DNA of 64,000 nt from Paracoccus sp. (in: a-proteobacteria). Lineage in GTDB: Bacteria; Pseudomonadota; Alphaproteobacteria; Rhodobacterales; Rhodobacteraceae. This document shows positions 17,663 to 27,553 of the stretch, piece after piece. The notes under the pieces are model-generated. The model saw nothing but the letters and a program-made list of their open reading frames with translations, had not been told where the DNA came from and made no database searches. The position numbers and the translations under genes are program-made. Every line of letters begins with the position of its first letter. The first letter of the stretch is position 1. The stretch is taken from assembly GCF_030538695.1 (NCBI RefSeq), contig NZ_JAUNTN010000004.1, positions 97,485-161,484 on the forward strand. The letters are read 5' to 3'.

Positions 17663-17725
17663 CATTTATTTACAAACAGGCGAAACACCACGAAACCCAA
17701 GCAGGGCAAGCGGCGTTTCCCTGCC

Positions 17726-18448
17726 ATGAGGCCAACGAGCAGTCAAATAACCAAAATCGCCATGCTGGTGTTCATCGCCAGCACGGTTTTGTTTGCGCTG
17801 CTGGTGCCTGCCCGCCCCGAGCCGATGAACCTGCTGCTGACCCGCGCTGAGCCGTTGTTTCACGCCGCTGATCTGGCGCTTCGTCCGCAAAGCGGGGCGC
17901 TATGGGTGCTGTTGGTGATCGTCTGGCTGACAATGGTTCTGCATCTCGTCACCCCCACCGACCCGGAACGCGCCGCGGCCCCACATGAACGCGGTGTGCG
18001 ACATCTGTTTTCGGCGGCGCTGATCTGCGGGGCGCTCTGGCCTTGGATGACGCAGCTTTCCGTGCCTCTGGCGGGGCTGCTGGCGGTGATTATGGCGGTG
18101 CTGGCGCTGGCCTCGTTCCTCTATAGCCCGCGCACGACACGCAGTATCAGTCTTGGATTCTTTACCGGCTGGGCCATCCTGACCGGGCTGATGCTGGCGG
18201 GCGTCACCATCACCGGGCTGACCGGGCTGCCCCCCGCCCCTGTCGAGGCGCTCATGCTGGCGCTTGTGGTGGTGGTCGCGGTGCTGGTGCAGATCAAGCA
18301 TGGCAGCGGCATCACCTTTCCGCTGTCGGTTATCATCGGGCTGATCGGTATAAGCGGCGCGGCACTGGGGCAAAGCCCAATCCTTGCTACGCTGGCCATC
18401 GGCGGCATCGCCGCACTGGCATTGGTGCTGGTGCTGGAGGCAACCTAG
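17726..18448 (+). CDS. Hypothetical integral membrane protein
   Basis: 240 residues with about seven predicted membrane helices and almost no long soluble part; one loop around residues 75-90 is charged (PTDPERAAAPHERG) and a short 'SPRTTRS' loop follows the fourth or fifth helix. No family motif was recognised. It follows serS by 63 bp on the same strand, and the codon usage (GC-rich third positions) looks native. It is not obviously a transporter; function unknown. Confidence 0.75.
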   Translation: MRPTSSQITKIAMLVFIASTVLFALLVPARPEPMNLLLTRAEPLFHAADLALRPQSGALWVLLVIVWLTMVLHLVTPTDPERAAAPHERGVRHLFSAALICGALWPWMTQLSVPLAGLLAVIMAVLALASFLYSPRTTRSISLGFFTGWAILTGLMLAGVTITGLTGLPPAPVEALMLALVVVVAVLVQIKHGSGITFPLSVIIGLIGISGAALGQSPILATLAIGGIAALALVLVLEAT

Positions 18449-18570
18449 GCCGTGACCTCATAAACGATATGGTGTCATGGCAGGCTTTGACCTGACGGCT
18501 TGCGAATGAGGCTGGTCGCGTCGCGTTTAACGAACAAGCACCGGGGCAGCGGGTCGATCCTGATCCCGCT

Positions 18571-18700
18571 CCCCTGCGCAACCCATTGAGCCTTATTTCA
18601 GCAAGCTCGAACACGTCCCCAAAGTCGCCACCCTTGACGAACAGACCGCCAGAAGCGATTTCGCCCCGTCTGAATTGCGCCTTATTTGCGTCCTCACGCC
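18571..18700 (+). pseudogene. Possible remnant of an IS630-type transposase C-terminus
   Basis: In the 296-bp stretch between the membrane protein gene and der, one plus-strand frame reads SPAQPIEPYFSKLEH from about 18570 to 18614. This resembles the 'YSPDLNPIEQvFSKLKH' end of IS630-family transposases, with the catalytic Glu in PIE, but is missing a residue and loses similarity afterwards. No terminal repeats or TA duplication were found. It could also be chance; the rest of 18449-18744 shows no convincing gene. Confidence 0.33.
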
Positions 18701-18744
18701 TCTGGATGCGGGCCATGATACCACGGCCCGCCCCCAAACACGCC

Positions 18745-20229
18745 TTAGGACTCCTTGGGCTTTTGCCGGTTCTTGTGCTTGGACAGCGCCCCCGACTGGC
18801 TGATCTTGGTGGCCTTATAGCGATACGGGTTCTTGGTCCCCTGATCGCGGAAGGTCAGCCGGATCGGCGTGCCGGGCATATCAAAATCCGTCCGCAACCC
18901 ATTGATAAGGTAACGCTGATAGGCGTCCGGCAGCTTATCGGTATGGGTCGCCTTGACGATAAACGCAGGCGGGCGGGTCTTGATCTGCGTCATGTAGCGC
19001 AGCCTGATCCGACGGCCGCCCGGCGCAGGCGGCGGGTGGGCCTCGGTCATCACTTGCAGCCATTGGTTCAGCTTTCCCGTGGACACGCGGCGGTTCCAGA
19101 CCTCATGCGCCTTCAGGATGGCGTTATGCAGCCGGTCCAGCCCCTTGCCCGTCCGGGCCGAGACCGTCACCAAAGGCGCACCTTTCAACTGCGGCAGCAG
19201 GCGTTCAAACGCGGCCCGCAATTCGTTCAGCTTATGCGGCTTGTCGTCCTCAAGATCCCATTTATTCGCGGCGACGACCACGGCACGGCCCTCGGTTTCC
19301 GCGAAATCCGCGATGCGCAGATCCTGCTGCTCAAAGGGGATGGCCACATCCAGCAAGACCACGACCACCTCGGCAAAGCGCACCGCACGCAGCCCGTCAG
19401 CCACCGACAGCTTTTCGACCTTATCCGTCACCTTGGCGCGTTTGCGCATCCCGGCGGTGTCGAAAATCCGCATGGGCGTTCCCATGAAATCAGTCGTCAC
19501 GCTGATACTGTCACGGGTGATCCCGGCCTCGGGTCCGGTCAGCAGGCGGTCCTCACCGATGATCTTGTTAATCAGCGTGGATTTACCCGCATTAGGCCGC
19601 CCGATCACCGCCAGTTGCAGCGGACGCCGCGCCGAGGGGCGCCAATCTTCGGCCCCTTCCCCGGATTCGGCGTCCGTTTCGGACAGGTCCACATCGGTTT
19701 CCGGCATGATCGGCGCGGGACGCTCGGCCTCGACCTGCTCGGCCAGGGGGATCAGCGCCCGGTAAAGATCATCCATCCCCTCGCCATGTTCGGCGCTGAT
19801 CCGCAGCGGCTCGCCAAGGCCAAGGCCATAAGCCTCGATCGCGCCTTCCTCTCCAGCGCGGCCCTCGGCCTTGTTGGCGGCCAAAATGACATGGCGGGCG
19901 CGTTTGCGCAGAATATCCGCGAAATATTCATCCGCCGCAGTGATACCCGCACGGGCGTCTGTGACGAACAGACAAATGTCGGCCTCATCAACCGCGCGTT
20001 CGGTCAAGCGGCGCATCCGGCCTTGCAGGCTGTCATCCTCGGCCAGTTCCAGACCGGCGCTGTCAATCACCACAAAGCGCAGATCACCAAGGCGAGCATC
20101 GCCTTCGCGCAGGTCACGGGTCACGCCGGGCTGGTCATCGACCAGCGCCAGCCGCTTGCCGACCAGACGGTTGAACAGGGTGGACTTGCCGACATTGGGC
20201 CGTCCGACAATGGCAAGGGTAAAGCTCAT
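18745..20229 (-). CDS. der: Ribosome biogenesis GTPase Der (EngA)
   Basis: 494 residues with two tandem GTPase domains: GRPNVGKS at residues 9-16 and GRPNAGKS near 207, each followed by DxxG and NKxD motifs (AANKAEGR is slightly degenerate in domain 1; AANKWD in domain 2), and a C-terminal KH-like domain rich in Arg and Lys. Der is required for 50S subunit maturation. The linker near residues 160-190 is acidic. Its start overlaps the bamB stop by 4 bp, and the two genes travel together in many proteobacteria. Confidence 0.97.
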   Translation of the reverse strand: MSFTLAIVGRPNVGKSTLFNRLVGKRLALVDDQPGVTRDLREGDARLGDLRFVVIDSAGLELAEDDSLQGRMRRLTERAVDEADICLFVTDARAGITAADEYFADILRKRARHVILAANKAEGRAGEEGAIEAYGLGLGEPLRISAEHGEGMDDLYRALIPLAEQVEAERPAPIMPETDVDLSETDAESGEGAEDWRPSARRPLQLAVIGRPNAGKSTLINKIIGEDRLLTGPEAGITRDSISVTTDFMGTPMRIFDTAGMRKRAKVTDKVEKLSVADGLRAVRFAEVVVVLLDVAIPFEQQDLRIADFAETEGRAVVVAANKWDLEDDKPHKLNELRAAFERLLPQLKGAPLVTVSARTGKGLDRLHNAILKAHEVWNRRVSTGKLNQWLQVMTEAHPPPAPGGRRIRLRYMTQIKTRPPAFIVKATHTDKLPDAYQRYLINGLRTDFDMPGTPIRLTFRDQGTKNPYRYKATKISQSGALSKHKNRQKPKES

Positions 20230-21557
20230 CTGAATGCGTGCAACTGGCCGTCACGGCCGACAATGTAAAGGGTGCCGCCCGCCACGACCGGCGCCGAGGC
20301 CGCGCCACCGGGGATCGCCCCCTGCCCGATCAACGCGCCCGAAGCCGGGTCAAACACCCGCAACACCCCGTCGCTGGACCCTACGAACAACCGTCCGTTC
20401 GCCATCACCGGGCCAAGGCTGGCGGTGATGCTGTCCTGTTTCTTGACCTTTTCATCGGTGTAATAGGGCAGATCAACCGCCCAGACACGGGCACCATTGC
20501 GGGCGTCCAGCCGCACAAGCTGAGCCTGATCGTTCACCGCAAACACCGCATTGCCCACCGGCAGCACCGGGCTGGCCGCACCATCGCGCGACGACCAAAG
20601 CTGCGCCCCGCTGGTCAGGTCGAACGCGTCGATCCGCCCCGAGGAGGTGCCTGCATAGACCACATTCCCAACGATCACCGGATCGCCCGTCAGGTCGCGC
20701 ATATAGGCGACCGAGCGGCCCCGCCGCACCCCGGCGACCTGCGCCGACCAGTTCTGCGCCCCGCTGGCAACATCCGCCGCCAGCAATTGACCCGAGCGGA
20801 AGGGGAACACCACCTGCCCGCCCGAAACCGCAGGTGCAGACACGCCCATCACCCCCGAAGCCGCGCCATTGCCGGTGACGGTCCACAGCATCCGGCCATC
20901 CTCGGCCCGGACGGCCCAGCCGGTATCGTTGCGCCCGGTGACATAGACCACGCCATTGGCCACCGTTGGTGCCCCGCCAATCGGCGCCCCGACCCGCTGA
21001 CGCCACAACACGCCACCCGAACGCGCATCCAGTGCAACCAGCTCACCCCAGCCGGTCGTCACAAAAACCCGGCCCGAATCATAGGCGACACCGCCGCCCG
21101 ACACACTGTCGCCACGCTCGCCCGCAGGGCGCACATCGGTGAACCAGACCCGGCCGCCATTGGTCGCCGTCGCCGCCACGCCCGAACGGCTGTCCAGCGT
21201 ATAGATCAGGCCGCCCGCGACCACCGGATCAGCCACAATGCGATGGCGGCGGTCATCGCCCGCGCCAATCGGGGCCGACCAGATCCGCGAGGCGCCGCCG
21301 CCCGCCAGGGCATTATTGCCCCCGGCATGGGTCGCGTTGCTGCCGCGCTGCGGCCAGTCGGCACCGGCCCGCACCCCCGGCAGGTTCAGCGCCACCGTGG
21401 TCGGCGCGGCCTCGCCCACAATCGCAGGCCCATCGGGCGAGGTCACGGCGCGCGGGTCCAGACGCTCTCCCGGCAGGATCACATCACGATTGCCGCAAGC
21501 CGCCAATGCCAGAACGGCCAAGGCTGCTGCCCCCATCAGATGCCGTTTGCTGCTCAT
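20226..21557 (-). CDS. bamB: Outer membrane assembly lipoprotein BamB (PQQ-like beta-propeller)
   Basis: 443 residues. Lipoprotein signal with lipobox LALAAC, lipidated Cys at 21. The mature part is an eight-bladed propeller built of repeats such as '[15 protein letters not shown]', '[10 protein letters not shown]', '[11 protein letters not shown]', each with the 'G.vy....G.l.A.d..tG' pattern. BamB is a non-essential part of the BAM machine that inserts beta-barrel proteins. The ATG at 21557 precedes the signal peptide; further upstream sequence has no homology. Operon order is YfgM-like, bamB, der. Confidence 0.94.
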   Translation of the reverse strand: MSSKRHLMGAAALAVLALAACGNRDVILPGERLDPRAVTSPDGPAIVGEAAPTTVALNLPGVRAGADWPQRGSNATHAGGNNALAGGGASRIWSAPIGAGDDRRHRIVADPVVAGGLIYTLDSRSGVAATATNGGRVWFTDVRPAGERGDSVSGGGVAYDSGRVFVTTGWGELVALDARSGGVLWRQRVGAPIGGAPTVANGVVYVTGRNDTGWAVRAEDGRMLWTVTGNGAASGVMGVSAPAVSGGQVVFPFRSGQLLAADVASGAQNWSAQVAGVRRGRSVAYMRDLTGDPVIVGNVVYAGTSSGRIDAFDLTSGAQLWSSRDGAASPVLPVGNAVFAVNDQAQLVRLDARNGARVWAVDLPYYTDEKVKKQDSITASLGPVMANGRLFVGSSDGVLRVFDPASGALIGQGAIPGGAASAPVVAGGTLYIVGRDGQLHAFR

Positions 21558-21591
21558 GCCGTTTTCCTTTTCCCTGCCGGTTGTCAGAGGC

Positions 21592-22269
21592 TTACTGCGC
21601 CGCCGCCGGTTCCGCCCCATCCGCCTCGGCGCTTTCGCCCAAGGTCAGCATCATCTGCGCCAGCCGCACCCGCAAGTTCTGCGTCAGCCCGTCCCGCGCC
21701 TGTATCTGGCGGATCAGCACCGCCGCGTCATCGTCACGACCCGCGCCGATCAGCGCAACGGCCTTTTGTTCCAGCGCCAACAGCTCGAACGGCGCGCCAG
21801 GGCGCGAAAGATCGGTCAGAATGGCATCACGCTGCGCCAGATCCATGGCCGAGCCTTGCACGATCACCGATTTCAGCCGCGCCAGATCGGCCAGCACGGC
21901 ATCACCCCCGGCCGCCTGCGCGGCCTGATCCAGCGCCGCCACCGCTTGCGCCTGCGCATCCGCGTCGAGCTGCGCCCCGGCGGTCAGCAGATTGCCAAGC
22001 GCCGCCCGCCCGGCCGAGCCTTGCGCATCCAGCGCCGCAAAACCCGCCGCAGGGTCCGCGCCACGTTCCGCCGCCAGCACCGCATCGCCCCAACCTTGCG
22101 CCGCCTTGGTCGCACGGGCCACGGTATATTCCCGCCATGCCGCCCCGCCGACAATCGCCAGAATCACCAGCCCCCCGATCCAGCCATAACGGCGGAACGC
22201 CTTGAACAAGCGGTCGCGGCGCAGGTCTTCGGTCACTTCGTCGATGAAGCTGTCGTTCTGGTTGGTCAT
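21592..22269 (-). CDS. YfgM-like membrane-anchored tetratricopeptide protein
   Basis: 225 residues: a short acidic N-terminus, a single membrane helix at about residues 28-46, then Ala-rich helical repeats typical of TPR_21. YfgM in E. coli assists periplasmic chaperones at the Sec translocon and is encoded just upstream of bamB and der, exactly as here (34 bp before bamB). Topology is expected to be N-in with repeats in the periplasm. Low-complexity Ala content makes repeat borders hard to set by eye. Confidence 0.88.
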   Translation of the reverse strand: MTNQNDSFIDEVTEDLRRDRLFKAFRRYGWIGGLVILAIVGGAAWREYTVARATKAAQGWGDAVLAAERGADPAAGFAALDAQGSAGRAALGNLLTAGAQLDADAQAQAVAALDQAAQAAGGDAVLADLARLKSVIVQGSAMDLAQRDAILTDLSRPGAPFELLALEQKAVALIGAGRDDDAAVLIRQIQARDGLTQNLRVRLAQMMLTLGESAEADGAEPAAAQ

Positions 22270-22279
22270 GCTGGTTCCG

Positions 22280-23203
22280 TCATTTCGTTTGCTCTCTTAT
22301 ACGCAAGGTTGCGTCTGGAACAAGCCGCCGTGCCTGCCAGCTTGCGCGGGTGTAAATTGCCAGCGCCGTCCAGATCAGCGCAAAGGCAATCAGGTGCCAA
22401 CGCGTGACGGCCTCGCCCATGACCAGCACCGCGACCAGAAATTGCAGCGTCGGGTTCAGATATTGCAGCAGGCCGATGGTCGCCAGATCAACCCGCCGCG
22501 CGGCAAAGGCGAACAGCATCAGCGGCACCGCCGTCATCGCCCCTGACAGCACCAGCATCACCGCCAGCCCGCCCGAAGCGAAAATCCCCGGCGCATCCGC
22601 CGCACCGATCCAGCCCGCCGCCACCGCCAGCAGCCACAACAGCGCCAGCGGCGTCAGCAGCGCGACCTCTGCCGCAACCGAGATCATCGGGCCAAGGTCC
22701 AGCCCCTTCTTGATCACCCCATAGGCGCAAAAGCTGAACGCCAGCAGCAGGCTGATCCACGGCCCGATCGACAGCCCATAAATCAGCACCAGCACCGCCA
22801 CCCCGGCCAGCGCCACCGCCAGCCACTTCGCGGGGCTTAACCTTTCGTTGAAAAACACCACCCCGGCCAGAACCGAAGCCAGCGGAAAGATGAAATAACC
22901 CAGCGACGCCTCGACCGCGTGGCCGTTCTGCACCGCCCAAATAAACCCCAGCCAGTTAATCGAGATCATCACCGCCGCCAGCGCCACCCGGCCAAGCTGC
23001 GGCCCGGTCAGAATCGCCCAAAGCGCGGGCAATCGCCCCTGCACGGCCAGAATACCGCCGAACAGGACAAAAGACCAAAAGGTGCGATGCGCCAGCACAG
23101 TGCCTGCGCCGAACGGAGCCAGAGGTTTGTAATACAGGCCGGAAATGCCCCAGATCAGGCATACCGCCAGCATCGCCAAAATGCCCTGTCCGCGCTGATC
23201 CAT
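22280..23203 (-). CDS. rarD: RarD-type EamA drug/metabolite transporter
   Basis: 307 residues with ten membrane helices in two EamA halves. The opening 'GILAMLAVCLIWGISGLYYKPL' and the 'FWAVQNGHAVEASLGYFI' type segment ('VQNGHAVEASLGYFIFPL') are diagnostic for RarD. Substrate unknown; E. coli RarD is named after chloramphenicol sensitivity. The ATG at 23203 starts the conserved N-terminus. Only 10 bp separate it from the YfgM-like gene, so it heads this minus-strand operon. Confidence 0.9.
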   Translation of the reverse strand: MDQRGQGILAMLAVCLIWGISGLYYKPLAPFGAGTVLAHRTFWSFVLFGGILAVQGRLPALWAILTGPQLGRVALAAVMISINWLGFIWAVQNGHAVEASLGYFIFPLASVLAGVVFFNERLSPAKWLAVALAGVAVLVLIYGLSIGPWISLLLAFSFCAYGVIKKGLDLGPMISVAAEVALLTPLALLWLLAVAAGWIGAADAPGIFASGGLAVMLVLSGAMTAVPLMLFAFAARRVDLATIGLLQYLNPTLQFLVAVLVMGEAVTRWHLIAFALIWTALAIYTRASWQARRLVPDATLRIREQTK

Positions 23204-23267
23204 TCCCGCCCCCGGCTGATCCGCCGACCTTGAGCTATCCACAGGCTGCTGACAAGACCGCATGAAA

Positions 23268-23294
23268 AAGGCCCGCCAGAAACCGGCGGGCCTT
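23268..23294 (-). terminator. Strong intrinsic terminator behind sodB
   Basis: Minus strand AAGGCCCGCC-loop-GGCGGGCCTT, a 10-bp perfect stem with a 7-base loop, continuing into TTTTT. It is 17 bp past the sodB stop and before rarD. Confidence 0.9.
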
Positions 23295-23311
23295 GGATCA
23301 TTCTGTCGGGA

Positions 23312-23911
23312 TTACAGGCGCGAAGCGACGTTTTCCCAGTTCACCAGATTGTCGAGGAAGTTCGACAGGTATTTCGGCCGCGCATTGCGGAAGTCGATGT
23401 AATAGGAATGTTCCCACACATCGCAGCCCAACAGCGCCACCTGATCGAAGCACAGCGGGTTCACGCCGTTTTCGGTTTTGGTGACTTTCAGGCTGCCGTC
23501 CTTGTCCTTGACCAGCCAGGCCCAACCCGAGCCGAACTGCCCCGCACCGGCGGCGGCAAACTCGTCCTTGAACTTGTCAACCGAACCAAAGGATTCGACC
23601 AGCGCCTTTTCCAGCTCACCCGGAATGGCTTTCTTGCCCGGCCCCATCATCTCCCAGAACTGGGCGTGGTTCCAGTGCTGGCTGGCGTTATTGAAGATAC
23701 CGTTCTGCGCCACCGCGCCGGGCTGATAGGTGCCTTTGACGATCTCCTCAAGCGATTTGCCTTCCCATTCGGTCCCGGCAATCAGCTTGTTGCCATTATC
23801 GACATAGGCCAGATGGTGCTTGTCATGGTGATATTCCAGCGTCTCTTTCGACATGCCCAAATCGGCAAGAGCATCATGGGCATAGGGAAGATCGGGAAGC
23901 GTGAAGGCCAT
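23312..23911 (-). CDS. sodB: Iron superoxide dismutase
   Basis: 199 residues. Metal ligands H28, H82, D164 and H168 (in YHHDKHH, WNHAQFW and DVWEHSYY). Q78 in NNASQHW occupies the Gln69 position that marks iron rather than manganese enzymes. No signal peptide, so it is cytoplasmic. The frame is open for 46 residues upstream without homology; the ATG at 23911 has AAAGGAA ahead. It lies downstream of the sarcosine oxidase operon, separated by a repeat element; sarcosine oxidase makes hydrogen peroxide rather than superoxide, so a functional link is only suggestive. Confidence 0.95.
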   Translation of the reverse strand: MAFTLPDLPYAHDALADLGMSKETLEYHHDKHHLAYVDNGNKLIAGTEWEGKSLEEIVKGTYQPGAVAQNGIFNNASQHWNHAQFWEMMGPGKKAIPGELEKALVESFGSVDKFKDEFAAAGAGQFGSGWAWLVKDKDGSLKVTKTENGVNPLCFDQVALLGCDVWEHSYYIDFRNARPKYLSNFLDNLVNWENVASRL

Positions 23912-24032
23912 TTTCGGTTCCTTTCCAAAGCGTTCGCTTGCGGCGTTTTGACACGGGTCACGGCAAAGGGAAAGCCCCGCCCGCAGGGATTGCAGACAAA
24001 ACGCACGGCTGCCGTAAGGGTTCCGCCGAAAA

Positions 24033-24117
24033 GGGGGCGCTGCCCCCATCGCCTCCGGCGATTCCCCCGGGATATTTGGATGAAGAAGAAGCCACTTTCT
24101 TCTTCACTTAAATATCC
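24033..24117. repeat. GGATATTT intergenic element 1, double (inverted) form
   Basis: Hairpin GGGGGCGCTGCCCCC (24033-24047), small hairpin ATCGCC-TCC-GGCGAT (24048-24062), then CCCCCGGGATATTT with core at 24070-24077 and a GATGAAGAAGAA tail; a second copy of tail and core follows in inverse orientation (core AAATATCC at 24110-24117). It sits 16 bp past the soxG stop. Nearly the same first 60 bases occur at 38521-38580. Confidence 0.85.
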
Positions 24118-24132
24118 ATGCGACAGCCGCAA

Positions 24133-24657
24133 TCAGGATAAGCGCGGGGCCAGTTGCGTGCCGGGGGTGGCGGCATTTTTCAGGATGGTGGCCACATAAT
24201 CGGCAACGGATCGAAAGGCGATCACCCGCCAGCCGCCATTGATGCGCCAGAACCCCGCCGCCACCTGCGCCAGACGAGACCGCCGGATGTGATCCGCCCC
24301 CATTGCCGCGACATCGGCGGGGGTCAGCTTCATCAGCACGTCATCGGCATATGGCCCGATCACGTCATAAACGCAGCGCATATCGCTGACATCCAGCACC
24401 AGACCATGCGCCCCCATCAGCGCCTGTTCCGCATCCTGAACCGCCTGATCCAGCTGATCCAGCGGCAGGGTCAGTAGCAGCTCATCAGGCGAGAACCAGA
24501 ACAGATCTCGTGTGCCATCAGAGGTGAAACGCAGCACATCGGGAACCGGCAAGCCCACGGCCTCGACCAGCGCGTCGCCGCTGCTGGCCAGATCGGCGCG
24601 GATCAGAACCATGCCGAGGTCGGTCACAGGGGTGATTTTGGCAAGTGGCTCAGCCAT
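24133..24657 (-). CDS. soxG: Sarcosine oxidase gamma subunit
   Basis: 174 residues, aminomethyltransferase-like fold of the SoxG family: 'RFTSDGTRDLFWFSPDELLLTLP', 'LVLDVSDMRCVYDVIGPYADDVLMKLTPADV' read in parts, and 'FRINGGWRVIAFRSVADYV'. It is the structural gamma subunit of the four-subunit oxidase that demethylates sarcosine. The ATG at 24657 overlaps the soxA stop by 8 bp. Last gene of the operon; a repeat element with terminator-like hairpins follows. Confidence 0.93.
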   Translation of the reverse strand: MAEPLAKITPVTDLGMVLIRADLASSGDALVEAVGLPVPDVLRFTSDGTRDLFWFSPDELLLTLPLDQLDQAVQDAEQALMGAHGLVLDVSDMRCVYDVIGPYADDVLMKLTPADVAAMGADHIRRSRLAQVAAGFWRINGGWRVIAFRSVADYVATILKNAATPGTQLAPRLS

Positions 24658-27553
24658 TCGAACGGATACCTTCCTTGTCATAGAACACCGGATCGGTGAT
24701 GCGGGCGCGGATGGGCGGCTGGTCGGGCAGGACGAAATCCAGCACCTCACCCATCCGCTCAGGACCATGCAGCACCAGCCCCATGGCGATGGGCTTTTCC
24801 AGCGTCGGTGAGTAGTAGGTCGAGGTCACGCGCCCCTGCGTCACCCGCTGGCCAGTAGCGTTTTCACCCCGGCCCACGGCATAGGCGCCATCCGGGATCA
24901 CCCGCCCATCAAGGCTTTCCAGCCCAACCAGTTTCCAGCGGTCCGGGTCAGTCATATGGCTGCGCATCTGCGCCCGTTTACCGATATAATCCGGCTTTTT
25001 CTTGGAAATCGCCCAGTTCAGCCCCAAATCCTGCGGAATCACCGTGCCGTCGGTTTCATCGCCAATCATAATGAAGCCCTTTTCGGCCCGCAGAATATGC
25101 ATGGCTTCGGTGCCATAAGGGGTGACGCCAAGTTCCGCCCCCGCCTGCATCAGCGCCTTCCACAGTGCCAGCCCGTGCCGCGCCGGGGTTGCCAGTTCAA
25201 ACGACAATTCGCCCGAGAAGCTGATGCGGTAAACCCGCACTGGGAAGCCCCCGAGTTCGCCCGTCGCCATGGTCATAAACGGCAGCCCCTCGGCGGACAG
25301 ATCCATGCCGCCCAGACGTTCCAGCAGGTTGCGGGCCTGCGGACCGACCACGGCGATCTGCGCCCATGCTTCGGTGACATTGGCGGTATAAACCTGCCAG
25401 TCCCACCATTCGGTTTGCAGCCAGTCCTCCATATGAGCATGGATGCGGTCGGCACCGCCGGTCGTAGTGTGAACAAGGAAGGTTTCCTCATCCAAGCGCA
25501 CGACAACGCCATCATCCATCAGAAAACCGTTTTCTGAACACATCAGCCCATAGCGACATTTGCCGGGGGCAAGGCTGGACATCAGGTTCGTATAAAGCAT
25601 GTCCATGAATCGGCCTGCATCCGGGCCTTTGACGATAATCTTGCCGAGCGTCGAGGCATCCAGCAGCCCAACCCTGTGCCGCACCGCCAGCACCTCGCGG
25701 TGAACGGCCTGTTCGCGGGTCTCGCCCGGTTTGGGATAGGCATAGGCGCGGTGCCAGAGGCCGACAGGTTCCCAAACGGCGCTATGACAATCATGCATCG
25801 GCGTCTTGCGCAGCGGCTGGAACGCCTCACCCCGCGCCTCGGCCGCGATGGTGCCAAAGGTCAGGGGCGTATAGGGCGGGCGGAAGGTCGTGGTGCCGGT
25901 TCGTGGGATCGGCTGGCCCAGCGCCCCGGACAGGATCGCCAGGCCGTTGATATTGCTGACCTTACCCTGATCGGTTGCCATGCCCAGCGTGGTGTAACGC
26001 TTGGCATGCTCAACCGACTGATAACCTTCTTGCGCGGCCACTTCGATGTCCGAGACCTTCACATCATTCTGGAAATCCAGAAAGGCTTTGAACCGCAGCT
26101 TGCGGTCAGCATAGAGCGGCATGATCCAGACCGGCAGCAACGGCGATTCCGTCTGGCCGAGGCCCGCTCCAAGATCGCCATTCGCCGCCCCGACGACCTG
26201 CGCCATGGGCTGACCATCCGCCCCACGCGGCGGATGTGCCGGATCGGGGCGAAACAGGGCTTGCGCTTCATCCCAGACCAGCTTGCCGCCGCAATGGCTG
26301 TAAAGATGCACGACCGGCGACCAGCCGCCCGACATGGCCACCGCATCGCAAGCGATGGTTTCAGAAGGCGTCAGCCCATCGCTGTTGATCTCGCAAATCG
26401 CCACCGATTCGACCGCCTTACCCCCCGTGACATGGGCCACCGCCGCGCCGGTCAGAATACGGATGCCGCGGGCGCGGGCAGCCTCCACCAAGGCCCCATC
26501 GGGGCGTTTGCGGGCATCCACGATGGCAGGGATCTGCAAACCCGCATCCAGCGCCGCCAGCGCCGTGCGATAGGCGTCGTCGTTATTCGTCACTACTAGG
26601 ATGCGCTGCCCAAGCGCCACACCATAATCCACGATATAATCACGCACCGCAGAGGCCAGCATCACCCCCGGCACATCATTACCCGCAAAGGCCAATGGGC
26701 GTTCCAGCGCGCCGGTGGCGATCACCACGCGCCCGGCACGAATCCGCCACAGCCGCTGACGCGGCAGGCCGGAACCCGGTTCCTGATCCGCAATATGTTC
26801 CACCGCCAAGAGCAGCGCATGGTCGTAAAGCCCGGTCGCCATGGTCGCGGCGCGCAGGGTGACATTCGGCCGGCTGCGCAGATCCGCCAGCAAGACGTCA
26901 ATCTGCGCCTGACCTTCGGGATGATCCACCGGGGTGCGTCCACCCCAGTCAGGCCGCTGTTCCAGCACGATAACCTTTGCGCCTGTCGCGGCTTCCTCAA
27001 GCGCCGCGCGCAGCCCGGCAATGCCGCCGCCGACCACGACAAGGTCGGCCTGCACATAGGCTTGTTCGTAGCGGTCAGGGTCCGGCCCGGTCGGCGGGCG
27101 GCCAAGGCCCGCGCTGCGCCGGATCACGGGTTCGAACAGATACTTCCACGCCCAGCGTGGCCGCATGAAGGTCTTATAGTAGAATCCCGCCGGGAACAGC
27201 CGATAAAGCCAGTTGTTCACCGCCCCGATGTCTGCATCAAGCGAAGGCCATGCGTTCTGGCTGCGCATCACCATCCCCGGACGCAGCGGCGTGGTGGTGG
27301 CACGCTGGTTTGGTTCCTCGCGCACCCCCTTGCCCACACCGAACAGCGCGTTAGGCTCCTCGGACCCGCTGGACATCGGACCGCGCGGGCGGTGGTATTT
27401 GAAGCTGCGCCCCTGCAACAGCACCCCCGCCCCCAGCAAAGCCGAAGCGATGGTATCCCCTTTAAGCCCGCGCAGGTGGCGGCCGTCAAAACGGAAAGCG
27501 GTCGGGTAAGCGCGGTCGATCAGGCGGCCGCCGGTGGGCAGGCGGTGGCTCAT
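24650..27553 (-). CDS. soxA: Sarcosine oxidase alpha subunit
   Basis: 967 residues, about the usual size. Residues 1-110 form a 2Fe-2S-ferredoxin-like fold that has lost its cysteines ('ASALLGAGVLLQGRSFKYHRPRG'); a dinucleotide-binding domain follows with VVVGGGIAGLRAA near residue 175, and the C-terminal 370 residues are a GcvT-like domain that binds tetrahydrofolate and converts the released one-carbon unit to methylene-THF. The subunit carries NAD. It starts in a 4-bp overlap with soxD and is followed by soxG. Confidence 0.95.
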   Translation of the reverse strand: MSHRLPTGGRLIDRAYPTAFRFDGRHLRGLKGDTIASALLGAGVLLQGRSFKYHRPRGPMSSGSEEPNALFGVGKGVREEPNQRATTTPLRPGMVMRSQNAWPSLDADIGAVNNWLYRLFPAGFYYKTFMRPRWAWKYLFEPVIRRSAGLGRPPTGPDPDRYEQAYVQADLVVVGGGIAGLRAALEEAATGAKVIVLEQRPDWGGRTPVDHPEGQAQIDVLLADLRSRPNVTLRAATMATGLYDHALLLAVEHIADQEPGSGLPRQRLWRIRAGRVVIATGALERPLAFAGNDVPGVMLASAVRDYIVDYGVALGQRILVVTNNDDAYRTALAALDAGLQIPAIVDARKRPDGALVEAARARGIRILTGAAVAHVTGGKAVESVAICEINSDGLTPSETIACDAVAMSGGWSPVVHLYSHCGGKLVWDEAQALFRPDPAHPPRGADGQPMAQVVGAANGDLGAGLGQTESPLLPVWIMPLYADRKLRFKAFLDFQNDVKVSDIEVAAQEGYQSVEHAKRYTTLGMATDQGKVSNINGLAILSGALGQPIPRTGTTTFRPPYTPLTFGTIAAEARGEAFQPLRKTPMHDCHSAVWEPVGLWHRAYAYPKPGETREQAVHREVLAVRHRVGLLDASTLGKIIVKGPDAGRFMDMLYTNLMSSLAPGKCRYGLMCSENGFLMDDGVVVRLDEETFLVHTTTGGADRIHAHMEDWLQTEWWDWQVYTANVTEAWAQIAVVGPQARNLLERLGGMDLSAEGLPFMTMATGELGGFPVRVYRISFSGELSFELATPARHGLALWKALMQAGAELGVTPYGTEAMHILRAEKGFIMIGDETDGTVIPQDLGLNWAISKKKPDYIGKRAQMRSHMTDPDRWKLVGLESLDGRVIPDGAYAVGRGENATGQRVTQGRVTSTYYSPTLEKPIAMGLVLHGPERMGEVLDFVLPDQPPIRARITDPVFYDKEGIRSNG

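Noticed and set aside
18387-18737. 116-codon minus-strand frame behind der
   Set aside because: Needs a TTG start, overlaps the preceding gene, has no family similarity; the plus strand of the same region looks more like an insertion-sequence remnant.
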